A stretch of DNA of 64,000 nt from Qipengyuania_B thermophila (GCF_004153605.1 NZ_SDSI01000001.1:496001-560000); one strand, 5' to 3'. Shown: positions 42,317 to 51,617, numbered from the stretch's first letter. Notes: generated by a model not told the origin, from the sequence alone. A program made the numbers and translations.

Positions 42317-43903
42317 TTAATGACGGAAGTGACGCATGCCGGTGAACACCATGGCCAATCCGGCGGCATCGGCGGCTTCGATGACTTCGGCATCCCGCAC
42401 CGAACCGCCCGGCTGGATCACGGCCGTCGCCCCGGCCTCGGCGGCGGCGATCAGCCCGTCGGCAAAGGGGAAGAACGCATCGGAGGCAACCGCACTGCCA
42501 CGCGTGCGCGGCTCCGCCCAGCCGTGACGCTCGGCAGCTTCGCGGGCCTTCAGCGCCGCGATCCGGCTCGAGTCGCGACGGTTCATCTGCCCCGCGCCGA
42601 TGCCGGCCGTGACGCCGCCGCGGGCATAGACGATGGCGTTCGATTTGACATGGCGGGCGACGGTCCACGCGAACAGGCAGTCGCTCAGCTCCTGCGCGGT
42701 GGGCGCGCGCCTCGTCACCACGCGCAGGTCGGCCGGCGTGACGGCGCCGTTGTCGCGCCCCTGCAGCAGGAGGCCGCCCGCGATGACCGCCGATGTCAGT
42801 CCCGGACGGCGCGGATCGGGCAGTTCGGGCACGAGCAGCAGCCGCAGGTTGCGCTTGCGGGCGAACACGGCTCTCGCCGCCTCGTCAGCGCCGGGCGCGA
42901 CCACGACTTCGGTGAAGATGGAGCACACGGCTTCGGCAGTCGCCGCATCAAGGGGCCGGTTCACCGCGACGATTCCGCCGAAGGCCGACACGCTGTCGCA
43001 TTCAAGCGCGGCAGTCCAGGCGGCGGCGAGACTGTCGGCACTGGCCACGCCGCACGGATTGGCGTGCTTGACGATGACCACGGTGGGCTGCGCGTCCCGG
43101 AACTCGGCCACCAGCTCGAGCGCGGCGCTCGCGTCGTTGTAGTTGTTGTAGGACAGCGCCTTCCCTTGGACCTGCTGGGCCTGCGGCAGCCCGGCGGCGT
43201 GCGGACCCTCGGGAACGTACAGCGCCGCGGACTGGTGGGGGTTCTCGCCATAGCGCAGGATCGAGTGCAGCCGGCTGGCGACGATGTGCCGCTGCGGGAA
43301 GAGGACGCCCTCATCCGCATGCGCGAACCACTGGCTGATGGCTGCGTCGTAGGCGGCCGTCGCCGCGAATGCCTTGGCCGCCATCCGGCGCCGGAATGCG
43401 GCGCCGACGGCGCCGTCCTCGCCCATTTCCTGAAGCAGGCCCTCGTAATCGGCAGGATCGGTCAGCACGGTCACCGCCGCATGGTTCTTCGCCGCCGACC
43501 GGATCATCGCCGGACCGCCGATGTCGATGTTCTCGATGATCGCGGGACGCCCCGCACCGGCCGCGACGGTCTGCTCGAAGGGGTAGAGGTTCACCACCAC
43601 GAGATCGATCGGCGCGATGCCGTGCCGGTCCATCGCCTCCAGATGCGCGGCATCGTCGCGGACAGCCAGCAGGCCGCCATGCACCCGGGGGTGAAGGGTC
43701 TTCACCCGGCCGTCCATCATCTCCGGCGCGCCGGTCAGATCCGCCACGTCCCGCACCGTCAGTCCGGCCGTGCGCAGGGCCGCCGCCGTGCCTCCGGTGG
43801 ACACGAGTTCGACCCCGCGCCGCGCCAGCGCCTCGGCCAGCGCCACCACGCCGCTCTTGTCCGAGACGGACAGCAGGGCGCGCCTGATCGTCACAGCATC
43901 CAT
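42317..43903 (-). CDS. purH: bifunctional AICAR transformylase / IMP cyclohydrolase PurH
   Basis: A 528-residue enzyme for the last two steps of de novo IMP synthesis. The N-terminal IMP cyclohydrolase (MGS-like) domain has RALLSVSDKSGVVALAEALA and VKTLHPRVHGGLLAVR. The C-terminal transformylase has VIVKHANPCGVASADS with the Lys-His pair and ends FTGMRHFRH, all as expected. Full length and intact. It starts 10 bases after the heparinase stop, completing the rpe / heparinase / purH run. Confidence 0.97.
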   Translation of the reverse strand: MDAVTIRRALLSVSDKSGVVALAEALARRGVELVSTGGTAAALRTAGLTVRDVADLTGAPEMMDGRVKTLHPRVHGGLLAVRDDAAHLEAMDRHGIAPIDLVVVNLYPFEQTVAAGAGRPAIIENIDIGGPAMIRSAAKNHAAVTVLTDPADYEGLLQEMGEDGAVGAAFRRRMAAKAFAATAAYDAAISQWFAHADEGVLFPQRHIVASRLHSILRYGENPHQSAALYVPEGPHAAGLPQAQQVQGKALSYNNYNDASAALELVAEFRDAQPTVVIVKHANPCGVASADSLAAAWTAALECDSVSAFGGIVAVNRPLDAATAEAVCSIFTEVVVAPGADEAARAVFARKRNLRLLLVPELPDPRRPGLTSAVIAGGLLLQGRDNGAVTPADLRVVTRRAPTAQELSDCLFAWTVARHVKSNAIVYARGGVTAGIGAGQMNRRDSSRIAALKAREAAERHGWAEPRTRGSAVASDAFFPFADGLIAAAEAGATAVIQPGGSVRDAEVIEAADAAGLAMVFTGMRHFRH

Positions 43904-43913
43904 TGGCGGGCTC

Positions 43914-45806
43914 TCACATCATCCTCTTGAGGAGCCACGGGAACGCGCCACCGCTGCGCGATGTGAGGCCGGTGACGACGATCTGCTGGGTGGCGCGCGG
44001 CCGGCCCCCGCCGTCGATCCACAGGCTGTCTTCGAGATGCAGGGCCAGCTCCTCCTCGGCCGCGCCCATCCGGAACTGCCACAAGGCGCCGTCGGGGCTG
44101 ACGAGGCTTGCCCCGCGCGCGTCCTGGGAGAGGGTCGCCGCGATCGCCGGGCCGAGGTGGAAACGGATGGCAAAGCCGATCTTGCCGCGCTTGCCTCGCC
44201 GGGTTGCCGGCACCAGCACATCCTCGCCGCGCAGTTCCGTCCCGTCGTCACTCAGCACCAGGACGCGGTGGTGAAGCAGGCCGAATCGCGCGGCATAGCC
44301 GTCGTGGCTGGCTTCGATCTGCACGCCGCCACGGCCCTTCTGCTTCAGAACGCCCCGGCTGACCGCGACCTGCTCCACCCCCTTGCCAAGCTGCCCCTTG
44401 ATCAGCACGGCGGTCGAGTTCGCTTCATCGAGCACCAGCGTGGAATGGGCGGCGGTGGCGCGCAGCCCCTGCTCGATCCTGACCGGGGTGGCGCCCCCGG
44501 CCGCCGCCGCCCCGCCGCAGTTCACGATCAGCCGGTGCGCGCCCGAGGACAGCTCGAATGCGAGAGTGGAGGCGCAGCCGGAACGCGCATGCTGCGGGCG
44601 TGGCGGCGGCGCCGCATCGAATTGCAGCACCGTGCCCTGCGCCTGCACCCGGTGGTAGCCCCACGGACGGCTGTCCTTCAGCGGCCGTGTCCGCACGCCG
44701 CTGGCGCCGACGAGCTGCGACAGCTGCTCGTCGGCGATCGCCGGCGCGCCCTGCCAGCTGCCGAGCCCCCCGTCCCCGTGGCGGAGCGTCAGCAGCGGCG
44801 GCACGAGCAGCGCCAGCATCCGCCCGAGCATGTCCGGCGCGTCGCGGCCGACCGCCTCGTAGCAGGCGCGCAGATCGACCAGCAGGGCGATGGCATCCAT
44901 CTGCGCCAGCGGGCTGCGGGACAGCACGCCGCCATCCTCCCCGACCAGCTCGCCAAGCGCCGCCAGCAGGCCCGCCTCCGCATAGAGGCGGCGGGGGCGG
45001 CCGCCGCTCATCAGCAGCCCGGTCGCCACCAGAGCGCACCAGCCGGCCATCTCGCCCAGCTTGTCACCCGCCGAGCGGACGTGACGGTCGAGCCAGCCGG
45101 CCGTGCGGTCGAGCTCGGCGAACAGGCGATCCGCCCGTTCGGGATCGCGCTCGGAAGTCAGCAGCGAGGCGAACAGCAGCCAGTTGAGCTGCCGATGAGC
45201 CGTCAGCTCCACATCCCAGGCCGGCCCGCGTCCCGGCTGCGCATTGAGCGACAGCCAGCGCGCGAACAGGTCCGACGCCGTGTCGCGGCACTGCTCGCGC
45301 GAGGCGCAGCTGGCGAGATCGCGCAGCCAGCCGAAGCCATGGATCGCCCGCAGGAAGGGCGGCGTCAGACGCGATGCAGGGCCGATGTCCACCTGTCCCA
45401 GCGGCGCCTTGATCCCGGCAACGCGGAAATAGCCCGCGCGTAGCGCCACGCCCGCGGTGCGATCTCCCGTCAGCGGCGTGCGGACCTCGGCCAGCAGGCG
45501 CGGCGCCTGCCGGGCGGAAAACGGCGCATCGAGCAGGTGGCCGGGAACGCCGAGGCGGTAGGCAAAGCGGGTGAGCGCATCGAGAGGCCGCGCCCGCGGC
45601 GGCGCCAGATCGGCAACGGCCAGCGCGCGCCCGCCGTCCTCCGGCAACGCGGCGGCGGTGCCGGTCACGGGCAGCCGCGAAACCGGCTCCACGAGATGGG
45701 AGTCCTGAGTGCCGGGTCTCAGCGGCAACGCGGTCTGCACCGGCACGCCGGGACCCGTCGCCGTGTCCGGCGCCGCTGTGTCCGCCTCGGGCTCCACCGG
45801 CGTCAC
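43914..45806 (-). CDS. heparinase II/III-family protein
   Basis: A 630-residue protein with an alpha/alpha-toroid N-terminal half (helical, with WLRDLASCASREQCRDTASD and ELDRTAGWLDRHVRSAGDKL) and a beta-sandwich C-terminal half (FELSSGAHRLIVNCGG, then HSTLVLDEANSTAVL and FEIQIE-like strands), the layout of the heparinase II/III superfamily. These act as polysaccharide lyases on uronate polymers, but the sphingomonad members beside purH have no proven substrate. No signal peptide is obvious at the GTG start, which is chosen because it overlaps the rpe stop as GTGA. The first 60 residues are acidic and proline-rich and may be disordered. Confidence 0.82.
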   Translation of the reverse strand: MTPVEPEADTAAPDTATGPGVPVQTALPLRPGTQDSHLVEPVSRLPVTGTAAALPEDGGRALAVADLAPPRARPLDALTRFAYRLGVPGHLLDAPFSARQAPRLLAEVRTPLTGDRTAGVALRAGYFRVAGIKAPLGQVDIGPASRLTPPFLRAIHGFGWLRDLASCASREQCRDTASDLFARWLSLNAQPGRGPAWDVELTAHRQLNWLLFASLLTSERDPERADRLFAELDRTAGWLDRHVRSAGDKLGEMAGWCALVATGLLMSGGRPRRLYAEAGLLAALGELVGEDGGVLSRSPLAQMDAIALLVDLRACYEAVGRDAPDMLGRMLALLVPPLLTLRHGDGGLGSWQGAPAIADEQLSQLVGASGVRTRPLKDSRPWGYHRVQAQGTVLQFDAAPPPRPQHARSGCASTLAFELSSGAHRLIVNCGGAAAAGGATPVRIEQGLRATAAHSTLVLDEANSTAVLIKGQLGKGVEQVAVSRGVLKQKGRGGVQIEASHDGYAARFGLLHHRVLVLSDDGTELRGEDVLVPATRRGKRGKIGFAIRFHLGPAIAATLSQDARGASLVSPDGALWQFRMGAAEEELALHLEDSLWIDGGGRPRATQQIVVTGLTSRSGGAFPWLLKRMM

Positions 45807-46531
45807 CGCGCCTGCTCCGCGCTCGTCTTCATGCCCGCCCCGCCCGTCTCGCTCGCGCCGCCCGTCTCGCTTGCGCCGCGAAGCGCGGCGATGTTGGCGG
45901 CATAGGCCGCCGGACCCCCGGCGAACACGGCGGACCCGGCCACCAGCACATCGGCGCCTGCCGCCACGCAGGAGCGCGCTGTCGAAGGGTCGATGCCCCC
46001 GTCGACCTGGAGGTGGATCGGCCGTCCGCAGGACTCGATGGCACGGCGGACCGCCTCGACCTTGCGCAGTTGCGAGGACAGGAAGGCCTGCCCGCCGAAA
46101 CCGGGATTGACGCTCATCACCAGAACAAGGTCGATCTCGTCGAGCAGGTAGTCGAGCATCTTTGCCGGCGTGGCCGGGTTGAGCGCGATCCCGGCTTTCT
46201 TGCCCAGCGCCTTGATCCGCTGCACCGTGCGATGGACATGCGGCCCCGCCTCGGGATGCACTGTCAGCATGTCCGCCCCCGCCTCGGCGAAGGCGCACAG
46301 GAGCGGATCAACCGGAGCGATCATGAGGTGGACGTCGAACATCCGCGCACTGTGCGGACGCAGCGCGCGCACCACCGGCGCGCCGAAGGTGAGGTTGGGG
46401 ACGAAATGCCCGTCCATCACATCGAGATGGATCCAGTCCGCGCCCGCGCTCTCGATCGCCCGCACCTCCTCGCCGAGCCGGGCGAAGTCGGCCGACAGCA
46501 TGGAAGGGGCAATCAGCAAAGGACGGGTCAT
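45803..46531 (-). CDS. rpe: ribulose-phosphate 3-epimerase
   Basis: A 242-residue TIM-barrel enzyme interconverting ribulose 5-phosphate and xylulose 5-phosphate in the pentose phosphate pathway. IAPSMLSADFARLGEEV, WIHLDVMDGHFVPNLTFG, VMSVNPGFGGQAF and LQVDGGI carry the metal-binding His and Asp residues. The enzyme core normally ends near residue 220; here about 20 extra residues follow, containing GASETGGASETGG, coded by an 18-base tandem duplication. It is first in the rpe / heparinase / purH run. Confidence 0.95.
   Translation of the reverse strand: MTRPLLIAPSMLSADFARLGEEVRAIESAGADWIHLDVMDGHFVPNLTFGAPVVRALRPHSARMFDVHLMIAPVDPLLCAFAEAGADMLTVHPEAGPHVHRTVQRIKALGKKAGIALNPATPAKMLDYLLDEIDLVLVMSVNPGFGGQAFLSSQLRKVEAVRRAIESCGRPIHLQVDGGIDPSTARSCVAAGADVLVAGSAVFAGGPAAYAANIAALRGASETGGASETGGAGMKTSAEQAR
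45841..45876. repeat. 18-base tandem repeat (two copies) in the rpe 3' end
   Basis: CGCCCGTCTCGCTCGCGC is followed directly by a second copy with one C-to-T change. It encodes the repeated Gly-Ala-Ser-Glu-Thr-Gly of the Rpe tail. Confidence 0.8.
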
Positions 46532-46790
46532 GTGCGGATCGGGCCGGTCCGTGACAGGTGTGTTCCAGTTTCTGCCGCGCGCCAGCGAGAACGGGACGCA
46601 CAGTCGTGTGCAGCCCTACCGTCTCGCCGCAGCCGTGGCTAGGGTGAGGGGCACGCCTTATCAACACCGGCGTTCGCTGCCCGCGTCTCGCAGCAGCCCG
46701 GGTGGCGTCGTTTTCAGTCCCGGTTCAGCAGCAACCCGGATACGGGCAGGCCGCTTGACAGGCCTGCCTGTCACTTTCGAGGAGCCCGCC
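46532..46790. promoter_or_regulatory. divergent intergenic region, rpe / DUF2141 gene
   Basis: 259 bases between divergent starts. No supported gene, RNA or clear promoter motif was found. An ATG-less open frame runs through it on the plus strand but lacks coding character. A GAGGAG at 46779-46784 belongs to the DUF2141 gene. Confidence 0.35.
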
Positions 46791-47285
46791 GTGCCGATCC
46801 GCCACGTTCTGAGTTGTGTCCTGCTGCTCGGGTCCGTGCTCACCGCCGCACCAGCCGCCGCGGCGCCGGCGGGCCGCCTCGTGTCCGATGATCCCGCCCG
46901 GTGCCGCGAAGGGGCGGGCAGCGCGGTCGCGCTGACCCTCACGGATGTGGCGGAGAGCCGGGGAACCATCCGGGTCCAGACCTACCGCGCCACGGCCGGC
47001 GAGTGGCTCGTGAAAGGGCGCTGGGTGTCGCGGCTGGAAGTGCCTGCCCGCGCCGGCGTGATGCGCCTGTGCGTGCCGTTGCCGGCCGCGGGCAGCTATG
47101 CCATCGCCGTCCGGCACGACCGCAACGGCAATGGACGCACCGACTTTGCCTCCGACGGCGGGGGGATGTCGAACAACCCGGCCGTAAACGTGCTCAATCT
47201 CGGCCGGCCCGACGTCTCCAAGGTCCGCTTCGCCGCCGGCAACACGCCGGTCGCGATGACGATCAGGATGCGTTACCTGCGCTGA
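46791..47285 (+). CDS. DUF2141 family exported protein
   Basis: A 164-residue secreted protein of unknown function. The signal peptide (VPIRHVLSCVLLLGSVLTAA, cleavage near AAAA) is followed by a beta-rich domain with RGTIRVQTYRATAGEWL, YAIAVRHDRNGNGRTDF and GGGMSNNPAV, typical of DUF2141; the HDxNGNGxxD stretch resembles a calcium-binding loop. The start is a GTG with GAGGAG seven bases upstream; the frame is open further back, but that part has no coding character. It converges on the lipid gene pair with a 23-base tail overlap. Confidence 0.85.
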   Translation: MPIRHVLSCVLLLGSVLTAAPAAAAPAGRLVSDDPARCREGAGSAVALTLTDVAESRGTIRVQTYRATAGEWLVKGRWVSRLEVPARAGVMRLCVPLPAAGSYAIAVRHDRNGNGRTDFASDGGGMSNNPAVNVLNLGRPDVSKVRFAAGNTPVAMTIRMRYLR

Positions 47286-48189
47286 CCGGCCTGCGCTGCC
47301 GGTGGCGCCGCCGACGCAGCTCCAGGGCAGCCCCGGGGATGGCGAGCAGCGGATGCCGGCGCCGCCACGGCGTGACGGTCAGCGCCACGCCCGTGTGCCG
47401 CTCCAGCTTCCACGCCGCGTAGTCTGCCGCTCCGTCGAGCATCCACGCCGCCTTCAGCAGCCGGATCAGGTTGAGGGGCCGCCCGACGCGCCGCCGCCGC
47501 GCCCACCAGCGGCGCCGCGCGGCGCGTTCCGCCTCATCGAGCAGCAGCCGGTAACGCCCATCTGCCGCCGCCTCGAAGGGGATGCCGCCAGCCTGCCATG
47601 CCAGCGGAAGGACTGCCGCGAAATGCGCGGCATGCGTGGCAACGATCTCCTCGCCGCGTCCGCGGCGCTCCACCCGCAGTTCCGCGCCGTAGGTTTCCCG
47701 GAACAGCGCGCACCAGCAATCCTCCCACGCTCCCTCCCGAGGGCCGAGCGCGGCGGCCGTCGCGGCGGCGGTGCGCACAGCCATGGCCACCGCGGCGCGG
47801 ACCTGCGCCGCCGCTTCGGCGTCACGCACCCACACCAGTGCGGAGGGTTGCGAGAACCGGGTCCAGATCGTCGTGTCGAGGCCCTGACCGCCTGCCGCAC
47901 GCGCGAACTGTGCCAAGCTCATGGTCGCGGTCTTGGCGCGCAGCACACGGCCCTCGACGTCATGCTCGGCCATGGCGATGCGGGGCCAGATCCGCTCGCG
48001 CTGCGGGCCGGCGGTGAGAAGGTAGAAGTCGAGCACGCCGTCGAGCGTGCCGGTGCGCAGGTTGGAGCCGTAGAACAGCACGGCGCATGCCGCGCTGCTC
48101 CTCGCCAGCAGGGCCGCGAACTGCGTCACCGCCGGGTCGACCGGACGCGCCAGCATCGTTCGCACATACCCGTCGAGATCGGGCGTCAT
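47263..48189 (-). CDS. conserved protein, possible remote TAM41-like phosphatidate cytidylyltransferase
   Basis: A 308-residue cytoplasmic protein. Near the N-terminus LFYGSNLRTGTLDGVLDFYL gives a nucleotidyltransferase-like GS followed after 12 residues by an acidic strand residue (Gly41-Ser42, Asp54). Further on are TIWTRFSQPSALVW, a Glu-Asp-Cys-Trp helix and, near the C-terminus, GRPLNLIRLLKAAWM. The GS...D layout and the later lysine-rich helix recall TAM41-type CDP-DAG synthases, and its start overlaps the stop of a diacylglycerol kinase gene (ATGA), whose product phosphatidate would be the substrate. This assignment is an inference from short motifs and context; otherwise it is an uncharacterised conserved protein. 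Confidence 0.55.
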   Translation of the reverse strand: MTPDLDGYVRTMLARPVDPAVTQFAALLARSSAACAVLFYGSNLRTGTLDGVLDFYLLTAGPQRERIWPRIAMAEHDVEGRVLRAKTATMSLAQFARAAGGQGLDTTIWTRFSQPSALVWVRDAEAAAQVRAAVAMAVRTAAATAAALGPREGAWEDCWCALFRETYGAELRVERRGRGEEIVATHAAHFAAVLPLAWQAGGIPFEAAADGRYRLLLDEAERAARRRWWARRRRVGRPLNLIRLLKAAWMLDGAADYAAWKLERHTGVALTVTPWRRRHPLLAIPGAALELRRRRHRQRRPVSAGNAS

Positions 48190-49208
48190 CCGGCCACGAA
48201 CTCCAGCGCCGGCCCCGTCGAGATGCGCCAGTGCCCCGGCGGAAGGATGTCGCCGTCGAGCACGATCGCACTGTCGCAGATCAGCTCGACCTCGCCCGGA
48301 TCCAGCCGGTGCACGCCCCGCGCCGTCAGCCAGCCCGGCAAGGCCCCTGCGAGGAGCAGAGGCGCCGCCGCGTAGATGGCGCGCGAGGCCCGGTCCACGA
48401 CCAGAAGCTTGAGACCGGCACGCTCGGGGCCGAAGGGACGCAGTCCCAGGGGCAGGCGCCGCAGGGTTGTCGCCACCAGCAGGCTGCGCCGGTTCGTGTC
48501 TCCCCCGCCCCGGTGAACCAGCCTCTCTCCGCCCGGCAGGGTGACGGTCATGCCGCTCCCCTCGCGCCAAGCCGTGTTGCCGCGGCCGGCGATCACGCGC
48601 ACCACCGACCAGGCCAGGGTGGCGCCGACCGCAAGGTCGCCGAACATCCCCATCTGATGCGCGCTCTGCGCCGCCTCGATGCCGCTGGCAAACGTTCCCG
48701 CGCCGACGATGAACCCCAGCACCGTGTCGGCAGGCGCGCCGACCCGCTGGAGCAGCAACGGATGACGCAGGACGGTCTGTTCGGCGCGGACGGCCGCCAG
48801 AACCTCGGGCACACCCCAGTGCCGGGGGAGGCGCAGGTCATTCGCCAGCGCATTGGTCTTGCCGCGGGGCAGCACGGCGAGCGCCGGCCACGCGGAGCCG
48901 AACACGGCCGCACCGGCAGTCAGCACGTCGCGGATGGTGCCGTCGCCGCCGTCGATGATCAGACAGTCGGTGCCGGCGGCGTGGCAATGGGCAAGGGCTG
49001 CGGCCGTGTCGCTCCGGCGCGGCGGCGCCACGACCTCGATGCCCGGCCATCCGGTTCCCGGTTCCCGGCCGAGATTGCGACGGCTGCGCGGGTTGCGCAG
49101 GATCCGCACACGACCGCGGCTCAGCGCCTGCGCCAGCGGTCCGCGAGATCGTTCCGGTGCGTGTCCACTCGCATCGCTCCGCCCGCTTTCCTGGTGCTCC
49201 CGCCTCAT
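48186..49208 (-). CDS. diacylglycerol kinase catalytic-domain protein
   Basis: About 340 residues. The lipid kinase signature is LIIDGGDGTIRDVL (GGDGT), followed by LAVLPRGKTNALANDL as the nucleotide-binding loop, with the sphingosine/diacylglycerol kinase beta-sandwich C-terminal half after about residue 160. It would phosphorylate diacylglycerol or a related lipid to phosphatidate at the inner membrane. The start is uncertain: two neighbouring ATGs (49214, 49208) and earlier ones exist, and none has a strong ribosome-binding site. Its stop overlaps the start of the possible cytidylyltransferase as ATGA. Confidence 0.8.
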   Translation of the reverse strand: MRREHQESGRSDASGHAPERSRGPLAQALSRGRVRILRNPRSRRNLGREPGTGWPGIEVVAPPRRSDTAAALAHCHAAGTDCLIIDGGDGTIRDVLTAGAAVFGSAWPALAVLPRGKTNALANDLRLPRHWGVPEVLAAVRAEQTVLRHPLLLQRVGAPADTVLGFIVGAGTFASGIEAAQSAHQMGMFGDLAVGATLAWSVVRVIAGRGNTAWREGSGMTVTLPGGERLVHRGGGDTNRRSLLVATTLRRLPLGLRPFGPERAGLKLLVVDRASRAIYAAAPLLLAGALPGWLTARGVHRLDPGEVELICDSAIVLDGDILPPGHWRISTGPALEFVAG

Positions 49209-49386
49209 GATCATCGGGCGCATAGCGGAGGCAGGCGTACTTGCGCCAGCCCAAAGCCGGATCGCCCGGCCTCCAAGGGCAAGGCCGCCGATCATCGTCC
49301 GTTCACGCGCGACAGGGGAAACTGGACACGCTGCGCGGCATGGCGCAAGACGCCGGCCGCACATGATCTGCTAGGAGTCTGCCGGG

Positions 49387-51567
49387 GTGTTCACGCGTTT
49401 TCTCATCGCCGTTTCCGCCAGCACGCTGGCCATCTGCGCGGCCGGGACGGCAAGGGCGCATGACGGGACACATGACGACCTGCACGCCAAGGTGCAGCAC
49501 GCGCCCGCCGGCACCGGCCAGCCGGCGCAGGTGCCCATGCCGACGATGACCTTCGGCACATGGGGGATCGACACCTCGCTCCTCGATCCGTCGATCGCGC
49601 CGGGTGACAATTTCTTCGCCTACGCCAACCAGCGCTGGATCGATGCCAATCCGCTGCCGCCGGAGTTTGCCCGGTTCGGCGCCTTCGACGTGCTGCGGGA
49701 GAAGGCGACGGAAGATGTGATGGGTGTCGTGCGCGAGATGCAGGCGCGTCGCGAGACGCTGTCGCCGTCGGACCGGCGGATCGTGGATGCCTACGATGCC
49801 TTCATGGACACGGCCGCCATCGAGGCGGCCGGCCTGTCGCACATCCAGCCGCGGCTCAACCTCGTCGCCGCCGCGCCGTCGCTCGAGGAGCTGGCCCGCT
49901 TGTGGGGTGCGCCGGCCATGCCGGCGCCGCTAGCCTTCGGCATCGGCGTCGATGCCAAGGAGCCGACCCGTTACTCGGTGAGCTTCGACATGGGCGGACT
50001 GGGTCTGCCGGATCGCGATTTCTATCTCGACACCTCCGAGCGCGGGCGGTCCATCCAGCAGCAGTACAGGGTGTTCCTCGCCGCCATGCTGGCCGAGGCG
50101 GGCTACACCGACCCGCAGGGCGCGGCCGAAGCCGTGTACGCGTTCGAGGACCGGATCGCCCGGACGCTGAGCTGGGACCGGGCCGTGCGCCGCGACCGCA
50201 ACCTCACCTACAACGCGCACACCCCGCAGGAACTGGCCGCCATTGCGGGAAGCTTCCCGCTGGAGGCGTTCCTCGCCGCCGGCGGCGTAGCCGGGACGGA
50301 CCGCTTCGTCGTCGGCCTGATGCCGCCCACGGCCGAGGAGATCGCCACCTACGGTCTGACGCCCGAGACGCTGGGCAAGATCGGCCAGGGTGTGCCGGGC
50401 ATGTTCGCGCTGCTCACCGAGACGCCGCTCGCCACCCTCAAGGCGTGGACCGCCAAGGAATTGCTGCGCGCCAACGCCGCGGTTCTGCCGTCGCGGATCG
50501 ACGAGGCCAGTTTCGCCTTCTACGGCCGGGTGCTCACCGGCCAGCAGGAGCAGCGTCCGCGCTGGAAGCGGGCCATCTCCGAGGTCGAGGGGCTGCTCGG
50601 CGAAAAGCTTGGCCGCGCCTATGTGGAACGGTTCTTCCCGGCCGAGAACAAGGCCGCCATGGACGAGCTGGTGGCCAATGTCCGCCTCGCCATGGCGCAG
50701 AGCATCGCCGAAAACACGTGGATGGGCGCGGACACCAAGCGCGAGGCGCTGGCCAAGCTGGACGCGTTCACGCCCAAGATCGGCTACCGCGACAATCTCG
50801 AGACCTACGAAGGGCTGGCCATCGCCGCCGGCGATCCCGTCGGCAACCGGCATGCGGCGGCGCGCTGGCGCTGGCAGGACCAGCTGGCGAAGCTTGGCGG
50901 GCCGATCGACCGGACCGAATGGTTCATGCTGCCGCAGACGGTCAACGCCTACTACAACTCGACCAAGAACGAGATCGTCTTTCCGGCAGCCATCCTGCAG
51001 CCGCCGTTCTTCGGCATGTCGCACGACCTTGCCGTCAATTACGGCGCGATCGGCGGCGTCATCGGCCACGAGATCGGCCACGGCTTCGACGATCAGGGAT
51101 CGAAGTCCGACGGTTCGGGCATGCTGCGCAACTGGTGGACGGACGCCGATCGCGCTGCCTTCGACCGTCTGGGCGACGCACTGGTGGCGCAGTACAGCGC
51201 CTTCTGCCCGTTCGACAACGGCACCACCTGCCTCAACGGACGGCTTTCCCTGGGCGAGAACATCGGCGACGTCGGCGGGCTGAGCCTCGCCTGGCGCGCC
51301 TACAAGATCGCCACGCAGGGGAGGGAGCTGCCGGTGATCGACGGGCTGACCGGGGACCAGCGGTTCTTCCTTGCCTGGGCGCAGGTGTGGCGCTCGATGC
51401 AGCGGGAAGAGAATGCGCGCCAGCGCCTGCGCACCGGGCCGCACAGCCTCGAGGAATTCCGGGTCAACGGCGTCGTGCGCAACATGGACGCCTGGTACGA
51501 GGCGTTCGGTGTCACCCCGGACCACGCGCTGTACCTGCCACCGGAGCAGCGGGTCCGCATCTGGTAG
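49387..51567 (+). CDS. M13-family (neprilysin/PepO) zinc metallopeptidase
   Basis: A 726-residue exported endopeptidase that cuts oligopeptides. The signal peptide is MFTRFLIAVSASTLAICAAG then TARA, read from a GTG start. The propeptide-like start of the mature domain is DPSIAPGDNFFAYANQRWID. The catalytic motifs are NAYYNSTKNEIVFPAAILQ, HEIGH (His561 and His565) in VIGHEIGHGFDDQG and the third zinc ligand Glu624 in GENIGDVGG. The C-terminus ends RIW, typical of the family. Full length. A T-run terminator follows about 50 bases after the stop. Confidence 0.95.
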   Translation: MFTRFLIAVSASTLAICAAGTARAHDGTHDDLHAKVQHAPAGTGQPAQVPMPTMTFGTWGIDTSLLDPSIAPGDNFFAYANQRWIDANPLPPEFARFGAFDVLREKATEDVMGVVREMQARRETLSPSDRRIVDAYDAFMDTAAIEAAGLSHIQPRLNLVAAAPSLEELARLWGAPAMPAPLAFGIGVDAKEPTRYSVSFDMGGLGLPDRDFYLDTSERGRSIQQQYRVFLAAMLAEAGYTDPQGAAEAVYAFEDRIARTLSWDRAVRRDRNLTYNAHTPQELAAIAGSFPLEAFLAAGGVAGTDRFVVGLMPPTAEEIATYGLTPETLGKIGQGVPGMFALLTETPLATLKAWTAKELLRANAAVLPSRIDEASFAFYGRVLTGQQEQRPRWKRAISEVEGLLGEKLGRAYVERFFPAENKAAMDELVANVRLAMAQSIAENTWMGADTKREALAKLDAFTPKIGYRDNLETYEGLAIAAGDPVGNRHAAARWRWQDQLAKLGGPIDRTEWFMLPQTVNAYYNSTKNEIVFPAAILQPPFFGMSHDLAVNYGAIGGVIGHEIGHGFDDQGSKSDGSGMLRNWWTDADRAAFDRLGDALVAQYSAFCPFDNGTTCLNGRLSLGENIGDVGGLSLAWRAYKIATQGRELPVIDGLTGDQRFFLAWAQVWRSMQREENARQRLRTGPHSLEEFRVNGVVRNMDAWYEAFGVTPDHALYLPPEQRVRIW

Positions 51568-51577
51568 CATGCCCGGT

Positions 51578-51606
51578 CCGGGCGTGACGCGCAACGTGAC
51601 GCCCGG
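51578..51606. terminator. inverted repeat after the M13 peptidase gene
   Basis: CCGGGCGT, 13 bases, then ACGCCCGG forms an 8-bp stem 10 bases after the stop codon. It is the first of two hairpins in the spacer before cydA. Confidence 0.45.
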
Positions 51607-51617
51607 AAAGCACCTCT

